From JAOPZW01 sp963803375 (lineage in GTDB: Bacteria; Actinomycetota; Thermoleophilia; Solirubrobacterales; Solirubrobacteraceae): a stretch of 64,000 nt of DNA. Each line of letters starts with the position of its first letter. Position 1 is the stretch's first letter. Positions 34,072 through 43,100 of this stretch are shown piece after piece. The notes under the pieces are model-generated. The model saw only the letters and a program-made list of their open reading frames with translations, ran no database searches and had not been told where the DNA came from. Location: the NCBI GenBank assembly GCA_963803375.1, contig CAWDMB010000013.1, positions 124,001-188,000 of the forward strand. Direction: 5' to 3'. Position numbers and translations under genes: made by a program.

Positions 34072-36066
34072 ATGAGCACCGACATCGACCGCCTGTCCGT
34101 CGACACGATCCGGACGCTCTCCATGGACGCGGTCCAGAAGGCCAACTCGGGCCATCCCGGCCTGCCGATGGCGATGGCGCCGGCCGCGTACCTGCTCTTC
34201 ACGCGGATCATGGAGTTCAACCCGCGCGACCCGAGCTGGCCCGACCGCGATCGCTTCGTCCTCAGCGCCGGCCACGGCTCGATGCTCCTCTACAGCGCGC
34301 TGCACCTCGCGGGCTTCGGCCTCCCACTCGACGAGCTCGAGCGCTTCCGCCAGTGGGGCTCGCTGACGCCCGGTCACCCCGAGCGCGACAAGGTCCACAT
34401 CACCCCGGGCGTCGAGATCACCACGGGCCCGCTCGGCCAGGGCTTCGCCAACGGCGTCGGCATGGCGCTCGCCGAGCGCTTCCTGCGCGAGCGCTTCGGG
34501 ACCGAGGCCCAGGACCACCGGGTCTTCGCGATCTGCTCCGACGGCGACCTCATGGAGGGCATCGCCTCGGAGGCCGCCTCGTTCGCGGGCAAGCTCGGGC
34601 TCGGGCGGCTCGTCTACCTCTACGACGACAACTCGATCTCGCTCGACGGCCCGACCTCGCTGAGCTTCGACACCGAGGACCCCGGCCGGCGCTTCGAGGC
34701 CTACGGGTGGGACGTCTCGACCGTCGACGATGCCAACGACCTCGGCGCGCTCGAGGTCGCGATCGATGCGGCGATGCGCGAGCAGGAGCGCCCGTCGCTG
34801 ATCCGCGTGAAGTCGATCATCGGCTGGCCCGCACCGCACAAGCAGGGGACGAGCGCCGCCCACGGCGCCGCGCTCGGCGAGGACGAGGTCCGCGCGACCA
34901 AGGAGATCCTCGGCTGGGACCCCGACGCGCACTTCGTCGTGCCCGACGAGGTCCGTGCGCACTGCGATCAGACCGAGCGCGGCGCGGCGCTCCAGCGCGA
35001 GTGGCAGGCGCGCTTTCAGAGCTGGCGCGAGGGCCACGTCGAGCTCGCCGAGGAGTGGGATCTGGCGTGGGCCGGCCGGCCGCGGCCCGGGCTGCGCGAG
35101 GCCCTCGAGGCGATCGAGTGGGAGCAGGACAAGCTCGCCACGCGCTCGGCCGGCCAGAAGTGCATGGCCGCCTTCGCCGACCTCGTGCCGACGATGGTCG
35201 GCGGCGCCGCCGACCTCAGCGAGTCCACCAAGACCGAGTTCCCCGGGGGCGACCAGCAGCGCTACACGCGCGCCAAGCCCGGGCGCAACGTCTTCTTCGG
35301 CGTGCGCGAGCACGGCATGGGCGGCGTCGTCAACGGCATGGCCGGCCACGGCGGCATCGTGCGCCCGTACGGCTCGACCTTCCTGCAGTTCGCCGACTAC
35401 ATGCGCGGCGCGGTGCGCCTCTCGGCGCTCATGGGCCTCGAGGTCGCGTGGGTCTGGACCCACGACTCGGTCGGCCTCGGCGAGGACGGCCCGACGCACC
35501 AGCCCGTCGAGCACCTCGCGGCGCTGCGGGCGATCCCGGGACTCGTCGTCCTGCGCCCGGGCGACGCCATCGAGACGGCGGCGGCGTGGCGGGTCATCCT
35601 CGAGGACCTCGACGCGCCCGCCGCCCTCGTGCTCTCGCGCCAGAACCTGCCGATCCAGCCCGACGCGAGCTTCGACGGCGTGGCCCGCGGGGCCTACGTG
35701 CTGCGCGATGCCGACGATCCGGCGCTGAGCATCGTCGCCACCGGCTCGGAGGTATGGGTCGCCCAGGCGGCGGCCGACACGCTCGCCGAGGAGGGCGTCG
35801 CCGCCCGCGTCGTCTCGATGCCCTCGTGGGAGCTCTTCGCCGACCAGGACGAGGGCTACCGCGAAGAGGTCCTGCCGCCGGGCCTGCCCTCGGTCTCGGT
35901 CGAGGCGGGGATCGCGATGGGCTGGGAGCGCTGGGTCGACCGCAGCGTCTCGATCGAGCGCTTCGGCGCCAGCGCCCCGGGGGCCGAGGTGCTCGAGAAG
36001 CTCGGGATCAACCCCGACCACGTGGTCGAGGTCGCGCGCGGGCTGCTCGCGGTCGTCCGGGCCTAG
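34072..36066 (+). CDS. tkt: Transketolase
   Basis: This thiamine-diphosphate enzyme exchanges two-carbon units in the pentose phosphate pathway. The 664-residue length is standard. Visible motifs are NSGHPGLPM (about residues 24-32), SAGHGSMLLY, TPGHPE, GPLGQGFANGVGMA, and SDGDLMEG...N..(S)ISLDG, the diphosphate/metal site (about 158-190). The C-terminal domains have EHGMGGVVNGMAGHGG, RPYGSTFLQF and HDSVGLGEDGPTHQPVEH. No operon partner is clear; it could supply pentose and heptose precursors for sugar synthesis, but housekeeping is the simpler reading. Confidence 0.95.
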   Translation: MSTDIDRLSVDTIRTLSMDAVQKANSGHPGLPMAMAPAAYLLFTRIMEFNPRDPSWPDRDRFVLSAGHGSMLLYSALHLAGFGLPLDELERFRQWGSLTPGHPERDKVHITPGVEITTGPLGQGFANGVGMALAERFLRERFGTEAQDHRVFAICSDGDLMEGIASEAASFAGKLGLGRLVYLYDDNSISLDGPTSLSFDTEDPGRRFEAYGWDVSTVDDANDLGALEVAIDAAMREQERPSLIRVKSIIGWPAPHKQGTSAAHGAALGEDEVRATKEILGWDPDAHFVVPDEVRAHCDQTERGAALQREWQARFQSWREGHVELAEEWDLAWAGRPRPGLREALEAIEWEQDKLATRSAGQKCMAAFADLVPTMVGGAADLSESTKTEFPGGDQQRYTRAKPGRNVFFGVREHGMGGVVNGMAGHGGIVRPYGSTFLQFADYMRGAVRLSALMGLEVAWVWTHDSVGLGEDGPTHQPVEHLAALRAIPGLVVLRPGDAIETAAAWRVILEDLDAPAALVLSRQNLPIQPDASFDGVARGAYVLRDADDPALSIVATGSEVWVAQAAADTLAEEGVAARVVSMPSWELFADQDEGYREEVLPPGLPSVSVEAGIAMGWERWVDRSVSIERFGASAPGAEVLEKLGINPDHVVEVARGLLAVVRA

Positions 36067-36440
36067 GCGCTCGGCTCCAGGGCGCCGAAGCGGTTGCCCT
36101 CGGTGTCGTCGAAGTAGGCGAGGCGCCCGACGCCCGGGATTTCCCGGTCCTCGACGACCTGCCGGCCGCCGGCGGCCGCGATCCGGCGACCCGTGTCGGC
36201 GAGGTCGTCGACCTGGACGGTGTTGACCCAGGCGACGACGGCATCGCCGTCGGCCTGGTCGCGTCGCGCGACGAGGGCGCCGTCGATGCCGGGCTCGCCC
36301 TCGGCGCCGGTCGTAACGAGCCGGTAGTCGACCGGACTGCGCTCCCAGCGTTGAATCGTCCATCCGAGGGCGTCGGCGTAGAACCGCTCGGCGCGGTCGA
36401 GGTCGCCGCAGTGGATCTCGAAGTGGACGACCCGGCCCAC
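36063..36440 (-). CDS. VOC (glyoxalase/bleomycin resistance) superfamily protein
   Basis: The 125-residue protein has a single VOC module pair: VVHFEIHCGDLDRAERFYADALGW at the N-terminus, RLAYFDDTEGNRFGAL at the C-terminus. These small metal-dependent or binding proteins cannot be assigned a substrate. The GTG at 36440 fits the usual family start; a GTG at 36473 would add eleven residues. The last four bases overlap the transketolase stop on the opposite strand. Confidence 0.75.
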   Translation of the reverse strand: MGRVVHFEIHCGDLDRAERFYADALGWTIQRWERSPVDYRLVTTGAEGEPGIDGALVARRDQADGDAVVAWVNTVQVDDLADTGRRIAAAGGRQVVEDREIPGVGRLAYFDDTEGNRFGALEPSA

Positions 36441-36488
36441 GGCCGTCGAGTGTAGGGAGGCGCGCAGCCGCACGCGAGCCGGTCGGGC

Positions 36489-37856
36489 TCATCCGGCGAC
36501 GCTCACGTGGATCGCCCCGGGCTCGCGGACCCAGGCGATCTCGTCGAGCGCCGTGAGGCGGTCGAGGACGAACTGGAACGCGCGCGCCTGGCGGCGCGAG
36601 CGGTACGCGCGCGCGACGTCGAAGGCCCACCCCGTCGTGTGCAGCGAGAAGCCGAGCGTCGCCTCGCGGGTGCGTGTGCGCAGGCGCTGCTGGTAGCGCT
36701 CGTCGCGCACGGTGCTCGTCACGGTCAGCGGTGCGGTCGCGCTGATCGTGCGCACGGCGGCGCCCACGACCTCGAGCATGGCCAGCGCTCGCGGGCGCAG
36801 GGCGCGGTAGAGCTCGGGCGCCGCCCCCACGCGCCGCGCGAGCTCGCCCATGCGCGGGTCGATCCGCAGGCCGCGGTCCTCGAGCACGCGCGCCTCGAGC
36901 GCGACGAGCCGGCCGTCCTCGCTCGCGGCGCCGACCGCGCCCGGGTCGGCGAACGCCTCGGTGCGGTCCTCGGGATGCAGGACCTCCTCGGCCGAGGCCT
37001 TCGCGGTCTGGGCGTCCTCGAGGAGCTGGAGGGCGTCGGGGTCGGCGCGCCAGCGGCGCATGATCTCCTGCGCCGCACGCACGCGCCACAGGTAGGTCGC
37101 AGAGTCGTCGCCGTACGAGGCCAGGAGCGCGGCGGCGCGCGCGTGGCGCACCGGCGAGGTATCGAAGAAGAGCTGGACGTAGGGGACGTCGCGCCGGCCG
37201 TAGGCGCGTAGCACGGCCTGGAGGTTGCCGATGCCCATGTGGTAGCTCGCGACCGCGAGGTCGTCGCGGCCCAGCCTCCTGCGCGCGAGCTCGAGGTAGC
37301 GTGCGGTCGCCTCGAGCGCCTTGCGCGGGTCGAAGCGCTCGTCGACGACGCGCCGCCGCCGCTCGCGCTCGGCCACGCGGCGGCCGCGGGCGATGCCGCG
37401 CGTGAGGCGCTCGCTCGCCCTCACGTCGACGCGCAGCCCGAGGAGGTCGCGGCCGGTCTCGGCGAGGATCTGCGTGAGGCCCGCGGCGCCGTCGAGGTCC
37501 TTGGAGGCGCGCGCGTCGGGGCGTCCGGCGGACTCGAGCAAGATCATCGCCTCGAGCGTGGCGGGGTCGAGGTCGTGGCGGGCCGCGACGGCGTCGACGA
37601 GCGGTCGCCAGCGCGCGGTGCGCTGCGCCGTGGCCGACGCGCCGCCCGGGCTCTTGGCGTAGAGCGGGTGGGCCAGGCCCGCGGCGGCGCGGCGCTCGAG
37701 CTCCGCGCGGCGCGCGGGGTCGTAGGGCGCGAGCGGGTCGGGCACGGCGACTGCCGCGGCGGGCGCGTCGGAGCCGCGGTCGCGCCCGACGAGAACCCAG
37801 GCGAGGGCGCCCACCGCCACGGCGACGGCGCAGAGCACGGCGAGACGGCGGCGCAT
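36489..37856 (-). CDS. Lytic transglycosylase with C-terminal M15-like domain
   Basis: The 455-residue protein has an N-terminal signal/anchor helix (about residues 5-25), then an SLT-type domain with catalytic Glu in LLESAGRP (about 105-112), GAAGLTQIL and a YLELARRRLG...YHMGIGN segment (AYNxG-like). The C-terminal ~100 residues carry LGFSLHTTGWAFDVARA and IHVSV, the His-x(6)-Asp and terminal His pattern of M15 D,D-carboxypeptidases. Peptidoglycan cleavage at both glycan and peptide is therefore possible. The ATG lies only 27 bases from the divergent methyltransferase. Confidence 0.8.
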   Translation of the reverse strand: MRRRLAVLCAVAVAVGALAWVLVGRDRGSDAPAAAVAVPDPLAPYDPARRAELERRAAAGLAHPLYAKSPGGASATAQRTARWRPLVDAVAARHDLDPATLEAMILLESAGRPDARASKDLDGAAGLTQILAETGRDLLGLRVDVRASERLTRGIARGRRVAERERRRRVVDERFDPRKALEATARYLELARRRLGRDDLAVASYHMGIGNLQAVLRAYGRRDVPYVQLFFDTSPVRHARAAALLASYGDDSATYLWRVRAAQEIMRRWRADPDALQLLEDAQTAKASAEEVLHPEDRTEAFADPGAVGAASEDGRLVALEARVLEDRGLRIDPRMGELARRVGAAPELYRALRPRALAMLEVVGAAVRTISATAPLTVTSTVRDERYQQRLRTRTREATLGFSLHTTGWAFDVARAYRSRRQARAFQFVLDRLTALDEIAWVREPGAIHVSVAG

Positions 37857-37883
37857 CCGCCCCTGAGCCTAGGGTCCTCGGGC

Positions 37884-38765
37884 GTGCGCCTGCTCCGTCA
37901 CGACGACCTGCCCGAGCGCGTCGGCCTCGACGAGGACCTGCTCGTCGAGGCCGACTGCGCCGACGTCCTCGCCCGGCTGCCGGCCGGTGCCTTCGACCTC
38001 GTCTACATCGACCCGCCGTTCAACACCGGGCGCCGTCGCGAGCGCCGCACCGTGCGCACGACGGCCGACCCGGCCGGCGACCGCACCGGCTTCGGCGGCC
38101 GGCGCTATCGGACGGAGCTGCTCGCCACGCGCGCCTTCGCGGACGCGTTCGAGGACTACCTCGGCTGGCTCGGCCCGCGGCTGTTGGCCGCGGACGCGCT
38201 CCTCGCCGACCACGGGACGCTCTACGTCCACCTCGACCCGCGCGAGAGCCACTACGTCAAGGTCTTCCTCGACGGGGCGCTCGGCCGCGAGCGCTTCCTC
38301 AACGAGATCGTGTGGGCCTACGACTACGGCGCCAAGACGCGGCGGCGCTGGCCGCCCAAGCACGACACGATCCTCGTCTACGTCAGGGACCCCGAGCGTT
38401 ATCACTTCGACGACGGCGAGGTCGAGCGCGTCCCCTACCTGGCGCCGGGGCTCGCCGGCCCCGCGAAGGCCGCGCGCGGCAAGCGCCTGACCGACACGTG
38501 GTTTCACACGATCGTGCCGACGAACGGCTCCGAGAAGACCGGCTGGCCGACGCAGAAGCCCGAGGGCGTGCTGCGCCGGATCGTCGCGGCCTCCTCGCGG
38601 CCCGGCGGCTGGTGCCTGGACCCGTTCGCGGGCTCGGGCACGCTCGGCGCCGTCGCCCGCGCGCTGGGACGGCGGTTCGTGCTCGTCGACTCCAGCGCCG
38701 AGGCGGTGGACGTCGCCCGCGCGCGGCTCGGTCGAGCAGACCCTCAGCTCCCCTGGGGGCGGTAG
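37884..38765 (+). CDS. Beta-class site-specific DNA methyltransferase
   Basis: The 293-residue enzyme transfers a methyl group from SAM to adenine N6 or cytosine N4. Motif IV DPPF (YIDPPFNTG, about residues 42-50) precedes motif I FAGSG (LDPFAGSGTLG, about 247-257), the beta-class order. HVDPRESHYVK-like (HLDPRESHYVK) and KPEGVLRRIV segments are typical of Mod-like enzymes. No restriction gene is adjacent, so it is probably an orphan methyltransferase. The GTG start is chosen from its short distance to the divergent gene and the motif spacing. Confidence 0.87.
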   Translation: MRLLRHDDLPERVGLDEDLLVEADCADVLARLPAGAFDLVYIDPPFNTGRRRERRTVRTTADPAGDRTGFGGRRYRTELLATRAFADAFEDYLGWLGPRLLAADALLADHGTLYVHLDPRESHYVKVFLDGALGRERFLNEIVWAYDYGAKTRRRWPPKHDTILVYVRDPERYHFDDGEVERVPYLAPGLAGPAKAARGKRLTDTWFHTIVPTNGSEKTGWPTQKPEGVLRRIVAASSRPGGWCLDPFAGSGTLGAVARALGRRFVLVDSSAEAVDVARARLGRADPQLPWGR

Positions 38766-38823
38766 TCGACCGCGCAGCTTCGCGGCCGCGTCGACCGCCG
38801 CCGGCGTAGGCAGGACGCGGTCC

Positions 38824-38970
38824 TCAACGTCGCTCGGCCGGCGGCTTTGCGACGACCGGCGAGATGCTCTCGAGCTCGTACGTGCCGCAGGCGTCGAGTG
38901 CCCGCTCCGAGCTGAAGCGGTGGTCGGTCTTCCGTACCTCCTTCAGCTCGAGATCTTGCGCCTCGGCGAG
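38824..38970 (-). pseudogene. Possible C-terminal gene remnant
   Basis: The minus strand encodes LELKEVRKTDHRFSSERA and then LDACGTYELESISP, ending at a stop at 38824-38826. It has normal amino-acid composition rather than the Arg/Ala-rich look of shadow frames. No convincing start or upstream continuation exists, so it may be the tail of a lost gene. The surrounding 349 bases (38766-39114) otherwise hold only the promoter listed next. Confidence 0.25.
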
Positions 38971-39046
38971 AGGACCGCGTCGAGCTCGCGTCCATGAACC
39001 GGAACGGTCACAGCCGCACGGCCGGCCCAGGCATGCGACGGTGGCG

Positions 39047-39073
39047 TGTCGATTTCTGCTTCGCCCGCTCGAC
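39047..39073 (+). promoter_or_regulatory. ECF42-type sigma-factor promoter
   Basis: TGTCGA (39047-39052), a 17-base spacer and CGAC (39070-39073) lie 42 bases upstream of the DGPF gene. ECF42 sigma factors are described as recognising TGTCGA in the -35 and CGA/TC in the -10 region upstream of DGPF genes. An ECF42 sigma factor is the next gene but one, so autoregulation is expected. Confidence 0.7.
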
Positions 39074-39114
39074 GCATTGGTAGAAGCACGTCCAACCCAA
39101 GGAGGAACGACGGA

Positions 39115-39540
39115 ATGCGAGTCATGGTCCTGATCAAGGCGACGGCGGAGAGCGAAGCCGGGGTGATGCCCAGCCAGGAGCTGCTCACGCAGATGGGCAA
39201 CTTCAACGAGGAGCTGGTCAAGGCCGGCGTGATGCTCGCGGGGGACGGGCTGCACCCGAGCTCCAAGGGGGCGCGGGTGGCGTTCTCGGGCGGCGAGCGC
39301 AAGGTGATCGACGGGCCGTTCGCCGAGACCAAGGAGCTCCTCGCGGGCTACTGGGTGTGGCAGGTGAAGTCGCTCGACGAGGCGATCGAGTGGGTCAAGC
39401 GCATCCCCAATCCGGACGGGACGGACGGCGTGGTCGAGATCCGCCCGGTCTTCGAGCCGGACGACTTCGGCGACTCGCTCACTCCTGAGCTGCGCGAGCA
39501 GGAGGCGCGCCTGCGGGAGCGGGCCGAGGCGAACCGGTAG
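39115..39540 (+). CDS. DGPF/YCII-family protein
   Basis: This 141-residue protein belongs to the YCII-related DGPF family. It shows MRVMVLIKAT at the start, the GGERKVIDGPFAETKEL motif (about residues 58-72) that names the family, and LAGYWVWQVKSLDEAIEWVKRIP. DGPF genes are the standard partners of ECF42 sigma factors; their biochemical role is not established. AAGGAGG lies nine bases before the ATG. Confidence 0.9.
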   Translation: MRVMVLIKATAESEAGVMPSQELLTQMGNFNEELVKAGVMLAGDGLHPSSKGARVAFSGGERKVIDGPFAETKELLAGYWVWQVKSLDEAIEWVKRIPNPDGTDGVVEIRPVFEPDDFGDSLTPELREQEARLRERAEANR

Positions 39541-39567
39541 CCGGCGGCGCGGCGCCGACGATCCAGC

Positions 39568-40842
39568 GTGCCGGCGAGCGACGTCAACCGGACGATCGAC
39601 GCCGTTTGGCGGATCGAGTCGCCGCGGCTGATCGCCGGCCTGGCCCGGATCGTGCGCGACGTCGGCGTCGCCGAGGACCTCGCGCAGGAGGCGCTTGTCG
39701 CCGCTCTGGAGCAGTGGCCCGAGTCGGGTGTCCCGGACAACCCGGGCGCCTGGCTCATGGGCACGGCCAAGCACCGGGCGATCGACCGCTTGCGCCGAGC
39801 CGAGGTGCACGAGCGAAAGACGCAGGAGCTGGGGCGCGAGATCCAGGTCCGCGGCCAGATCGAGAACTCCGATCTCGACGCCGAGATCGACGATCCGTTC
39901 GATGACGATCTCCTTCGCCTGATCTTCACGACCTGCCATCCGGTGCTCTCGACCGACGCGCGGGTCGCGCTCACCCTGCGCCTGCTCGCCGGCCTGACGA
40001 CCAAGGAGATCGCCCGCGCCTACCTGGTCTCGGAGGCGACGGTCGCGCAGCGGATCGTGCGCGCGAAGCGCACGCTCTCGGAGGCGCGGGTGCCCTTCGA
40101 GGTCCCCGAGCGCAACGAGCTCGCCGACCGTCTCGCGTCCGTGCTCGAGGCGATCTACCTGATCTTCAACGAGGGCTACGCGGCGACCGCGGGCGACGAC
40201 TGGATCCGGCCCGAGCTGATCGAGGAGGCGCTCCGGCTTGGCCGCATCCTCGCCGGGCTGCTCCCGTCAGAGCCGGAGGTGCACGGCCTCGTCGCCCTGA
40301 TGGAGCTGCACGCATCGCGCTCACGCGCGCGCATCGGCCCCTCCGGAGAAGCGGTGCTTCTGCTCGACCAGGACCGGTCGCGCTGGGACTGGCTGCTGGT
40401 CGGCCGCGGGCTCGCCGCGCTCGATCGCGCGCAGAGCACCGGCGGCGCCCTCCGGCCGTTCACGCTCCAGGCGGCGATCGCCGCCTGCCACGCGCGGGCC
40501 CGGGTCGCCGACGACACGGACTGGGAGCGCATCGTTGCCCTCTATGACGGGCTCGTGCAGCTCCTGCCCTCGCCGGTCGTCGAGCTCAACCGCGCGGTTG
40601 CCGTCGGGATGGCGTTCGGCCCCGAGGCGGGGCTCGAACTGGTTGACGCCCTCGCGTCCGAACCTGCTCTGCGCGGTTACCACCTGCTGCCAACCGTGCG
40701 CGGAGACCTGCTCGCCAAGCTCGACCGCGACGACGAGGCTCGGGTGGAGTTCGACCGTGCCGCCTCACTCACCCAAAATGCCCGCGAGCGTGCAGTGCTG
40801 CTCGAGCGGATGGCGGCCTGCGCGCTCCGGAACGGCGGCTGA
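39568..40842 (+). CDS. ECF42-group RNA polymerase sigma factor
   Basis: The 424-residue sigma factor has region 2 (AEDLAQEALVAALEQWP, about residues 34-50; AWLMGTAKHRAIDRLRR), region 4 (LRLLAGLTTKEIARAYLVSEATVAQRIVRAKRTL, about 138-171) and a long helical C-terminal extension (about 185-424) with TPR-like segments, the hallmark of ECF42. No anti-sigma factor is adjacent; the extension is thought to regulate activity in this group. The GTG start is 27 bases after the DGPF stop. Together with the promoter at 39047 this is a self-contained regulatory operon. Confidence 0.88.
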   Translation: MPASDVNRTIDAVWRIESPRLIAGLARIVRDVGVAEDLAQEALVAALEQWPESGVPDNPGAWLMGTAKHRAIDRLRRAEVHERKTQELGREIQVRGQIENSDLDAEIDDPFDDDLLRLIFTTCHPVLSTDARVALTLRLLAGLTTKEIARAYLVSEATVAQRIVRAKRTLSEARVPFEVPERNELADRLASVLEAIYLIFNEGYAATAGDDWIRPELIEEALRLGRILAGLLPSEPEVHGLVALMELHASRSRARIGPSGEAVLLLDQDRSRWDWLLVGRGLAALDRAQSTGGALRPFTLQAAIAACHARARVADDTDWERIVALYDGLVQLLPSPVVELNRAVAVGMAFGPEAGLELVDALASEPALRGYHLLPTVRGDLLAKLDRDDEARVEFDRAASLTQNARERAVLLERMAACALRNGG

Positions 40843-40859
40843 ACAGAAGGAGGCATTCG

Positions 40860-41624
40860 ATGTTGCTCGACGACAAGAGCGCTGTCATCTATGGAGGCGG
40901 CGGGTCGATCGGCGGCGCGGTCGCGCGTGCCTTTGCCCGCGAGGGGGCGAAGGTCTTTCTCGCCGGGCGCACTCGGGCCACGCTCGAGGAGGTCGCGGAG
41001 TCGATCCGCGCCGCCGGGGGGTCGGTCGAGACCGCGGAGGTCGACGCGCTCGACGAGCAGGCGGTCGACCGTCACGCCGACGCGGTCGCAGCGGAGGCCG
41101 GAGGGATCGACATCTCGTTCAACCTGATCACGCACCCTCACACCCACGGCATCCCGCTCGTCGAGATGGCGGTCGATGATTTCATGGCTCCCGTGGAGAC
41201 CGCCGCGCGGACGACCTTCCTGACCACAAGGGCGGCCGCCCGCCACATGATCCCCAGGCGCTCTGGCGTGATCCTCGCCTTCGGCGGTCCCGGCGACCGC
41301 AGCGCGCCGATCCGCGACTACTACCTGGGAGGCACGCAGGTCGCGTTCGATGCGATCGAGACGATCCGACGCCAGCTCGCGGTCGAGCTGGGACCGCACG
41401 GAGTGCGGGTCGTCACCCTCGCGAGCGGAGGGGTGCCCGAGTCGCTCCCCGAGGGGTTCGAGGGCCGCCAGGCGATCGTCGAGCTGATCGAGGGACAGTC
41501 GCTGCTCGGGCGGGCCGCGACGCTCGAGGACGTGGGCAACGCGGCCGCGTTCGCCGCCTCCGACTGGGCGCGTGCCATGACGGCGGCGATCGTCAACGTC
41601 AGCGCCGGCGCGCTCGTCGACTGA
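40860..41624 (+). CDS. SDR-family protein with degenerate catalytic site
   Basis: The 254-residue short-chain dehydrogenase has an intact cofactor loop (YGGGGSIGGAVA, about residues 11-22) but lacks the usual Ser (ILAFGGPGDRS) and the Lys of YxxxK: the site reads YYLGGTQ. It may bind NAD(P)H without normal catalysis or use another residue. AAGGAGG precedes the ATG, and it follows the sigma factor by 17 bases, so it is probably part of the ECF42 operon. Its TGA stop is created by insertion of the IS110 element; the reconstructed original stop is TAG at the same place. Confidence 0.8.
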   Translation: MLLDDKSAVIYGGGGSIGGAVARAFAREGAKVFLAGRTRATLEEVAESIRAAGGSVETAEVDALDEQAVDRHADAVAAEAGGIDISFNLITHPHTHGIPLVEMAVDDFMAPVETAARTTFLTTRAAARHMIPRRSGVILAFGGPGDRSAPIRDYYLGGTQVAFDAIETIRRQLAVELGPHGVRVVTLASGGVPESLPEGFEGRQAIVELIEGQSLLGRAATLEDVGNAAAFAASDWARAMTAAIVNVSAGALVD

Positions 41625-41643
41625 TGGGAAATGTGCCTGAGCC

Positions 41644-42879
41644 CTACGCGGCTGCGTCCTGGAGGGTGACGGTGTGACCCAGACGCTCGAGCTGGGCGAC
41701 GAGGCGCCTGGTGTGGCGCTGGGGGTCGCGGCGCTGGTAGTAGTCGCCACCGAGGTCGCGGTAGGTCTCGCCGGTGGTGAACATGTGCCAGTAGGCGATG
41801 AGCATCGAGTGCTTGACAGCGCCGATGGCGCGGCCGTGGCCGAGGCGCGGCTTGAGGCGCCGGTATTGGGCGGCGAGGTAGCTGCGCTTGACGCGGATCG
41901 CGGCGAGCGCGGCCTCTTCGAGCGCGATCCCGAGGAACTTGCTGCCCTTGCGGGTGCGCCCGCTGCGGCGTTTGCCGGCGGACTTGTCGTTGCCGGGGCA
42001 GCGTCCGGCCCACGAGGCGAGGTGCCCGGCCGTCGGGAACACGCTCATGTCGGTGCCGATCTCAGCGACCAGGACGTCGGCGGTGCGGGCGGCGACGCCG
42101 GTCATGCTGCTGGCCAGCTCGCGGCCGGCCAGCCCGGTAGGGCCCAGCAGCTCCTCGATCGCCTCGGAGAGCCGCTCGATCTGTTCGTCGAGGAAGTCCA
42201 GATGAGCGAGGATCGCGCCGATCAGGAGCGCGTGGTGGGCCTCGAAGCGGCCCTGCAGCGCGTCGCGCAGCGCGGGGATCTTGGCGCGCAGCTTGCCTCT
42301 CGCGAGGTCGGCGAGCAGCTGCGGGTCGGTCGTGCCGGCGACGAGCGCGTCGAGCATCGCGCGGCCGGAGGCGCCGAGGATGTCGCTGGCGACGCAGTCG
42401 AGCTTGATGCCCGTGTCCTCCAGCGCCTTGTGCAACCGGTTGGCTTCGCGCTGGCGCTCGGCGATCTGGGTCTTGCGATACCGCGTCAACGCCCGCAGCC
42501 GCCGCTGCGGCTTGGGCGGCACGAAGCTCGCGCGCAAGAGGCCGGCCTCCATCAGCTGGCACAGCCATTGTGCGTCGCAGACGTCGGTCTTGCGGCCCGG
42601 GACGTTCTTGACGTGGCGCGCGTTGACGAGCATCAGCTCGAAGTCGTCTTCGAGGATCTGCCAGACCGGCTGCCAGTACACGCCTGTGGCCTCCATCGCC
42701 ACGTGCGTGACGGCGAACGCCCTCAGCCAATCCGCCAGCGCCAGCAGCCCCTGCACGGTCGTGGCGAACTCGGCGACATGCGCCTCGCGGCGCCCGGATG
42801 CGTCAGCGACCCTGACGCACGCAGTCACCTGCGCCTTATGGACATCCAGCGCACCGACGCGCTCGAAGATCGTCTCCAT
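41644..42879 (-). CDS. IS110-family DEDD transposase/recombinase
   Basis: The 411-residue enzyme has an N-terminal RuvC-like DEDD domain (GALDVHKAQ; MEATGVYW; KTDVCDAQW, about residues 9-110) and a C-terminal transposase domain (AARTADVLVAEIGTDMS ... SWAGRCPGN...KRRSGRTRKG) with the conserved catalytic Ser region. IS110 recombinases are guided by a structured RNA from the element. GGGAGGA precedes the ATG at 42879, which also starts at the conserved METIFERVGALDVHK. It appears complete. Confidence 0.93.
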   Translation of the reverse strand: METIFERVGALDVHKAQVTACVRVADASGRREAHVAEFATTVQGLLALADWLRAFAVTHVAMEATGVYWQPVWQILEDDFELMLVNARHVKNVPGRKTDVCDAQWLCQLMEAGLLRASFVPPKPQRRLRALTRYRKTQIAERQREANRLHKALEDTGIKLDCVASDILGASGRAMLDALVAGTTDPQLLADLARGKLRAKIPALRDALQGRFEAHHALLIGAILAHLDFLDEQIERLSEAIEELLGPTGLAGRELASSMTGVAARTADVLVAEIGTDMSVFPTAGHLASWAGRCPGNDKSAGKRRSGRTRKGSKFLGIALEEAALAAIRVKRSYLAAQYRRLKPRLGHGRAIGAVKHSMLIAYWHMFTTGETYRDLGGDYYQRRDPQRHTRRLVAQLERLGHTVTLQDAAA

Positions 42880-42896
42880 CGCTCCTCCCGGGTCGA

Positions 42897-43100
42897 ACAC
42901 CGAACGGTGTCGCCCGGCGGGACCTTCGAAACAGACGAGTCTGATGGTCGTGCTCGAAGCAACAGTCCGGGATCCCGGGGAAGGCCCCAGCGCCAAACTA
43001 GTCACGGGCGCACAGGCACCAAGAAGAACGCGGCGTCGACAGGCGACGCCCCGATCCTCCCCCATTTCATCCGCCCGCGGATGCCCGAAGGACAGGGAAA
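42897..43100 (-). ncRNA. Candidate IS110 bridge RNA
   Basis: IS110-group elements encode a bridge RNA in the non-coding leader upstream of the recombinase. This leader contains several hairpins (plus-strand coordinates): ACACCG/CGGTGT at 42897-42910, CTTCGA/TCGAAG at 42924-42959, and GCGCC/GGCGC at 42990-43011. The loop of the second holds CTGATGG (42941-42947), identical to the element end at 41621-41627. The loop of the third holds AAACTAGTC (42995-43003), identical to the other junction at 43098-43106. Guide loops matching junctions are expected of a bridge RNA. Exact ends are not determined. Confidence 0.6.

Noticed and set aside
31387..37089. Very long leftward reading frame spanning several genes
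   Set aside because: It is open because of the high GC content; only its last part (to 32772) is the DUF4038 gene. The rest is antisense to the nucleotidyltransferase and transketolase and is compositionally Arg/Ala-rich.
37884..38765. Complete restriction-modification system
   Set aside because: No restriction enzyme gene is found beside the methyltransferase.
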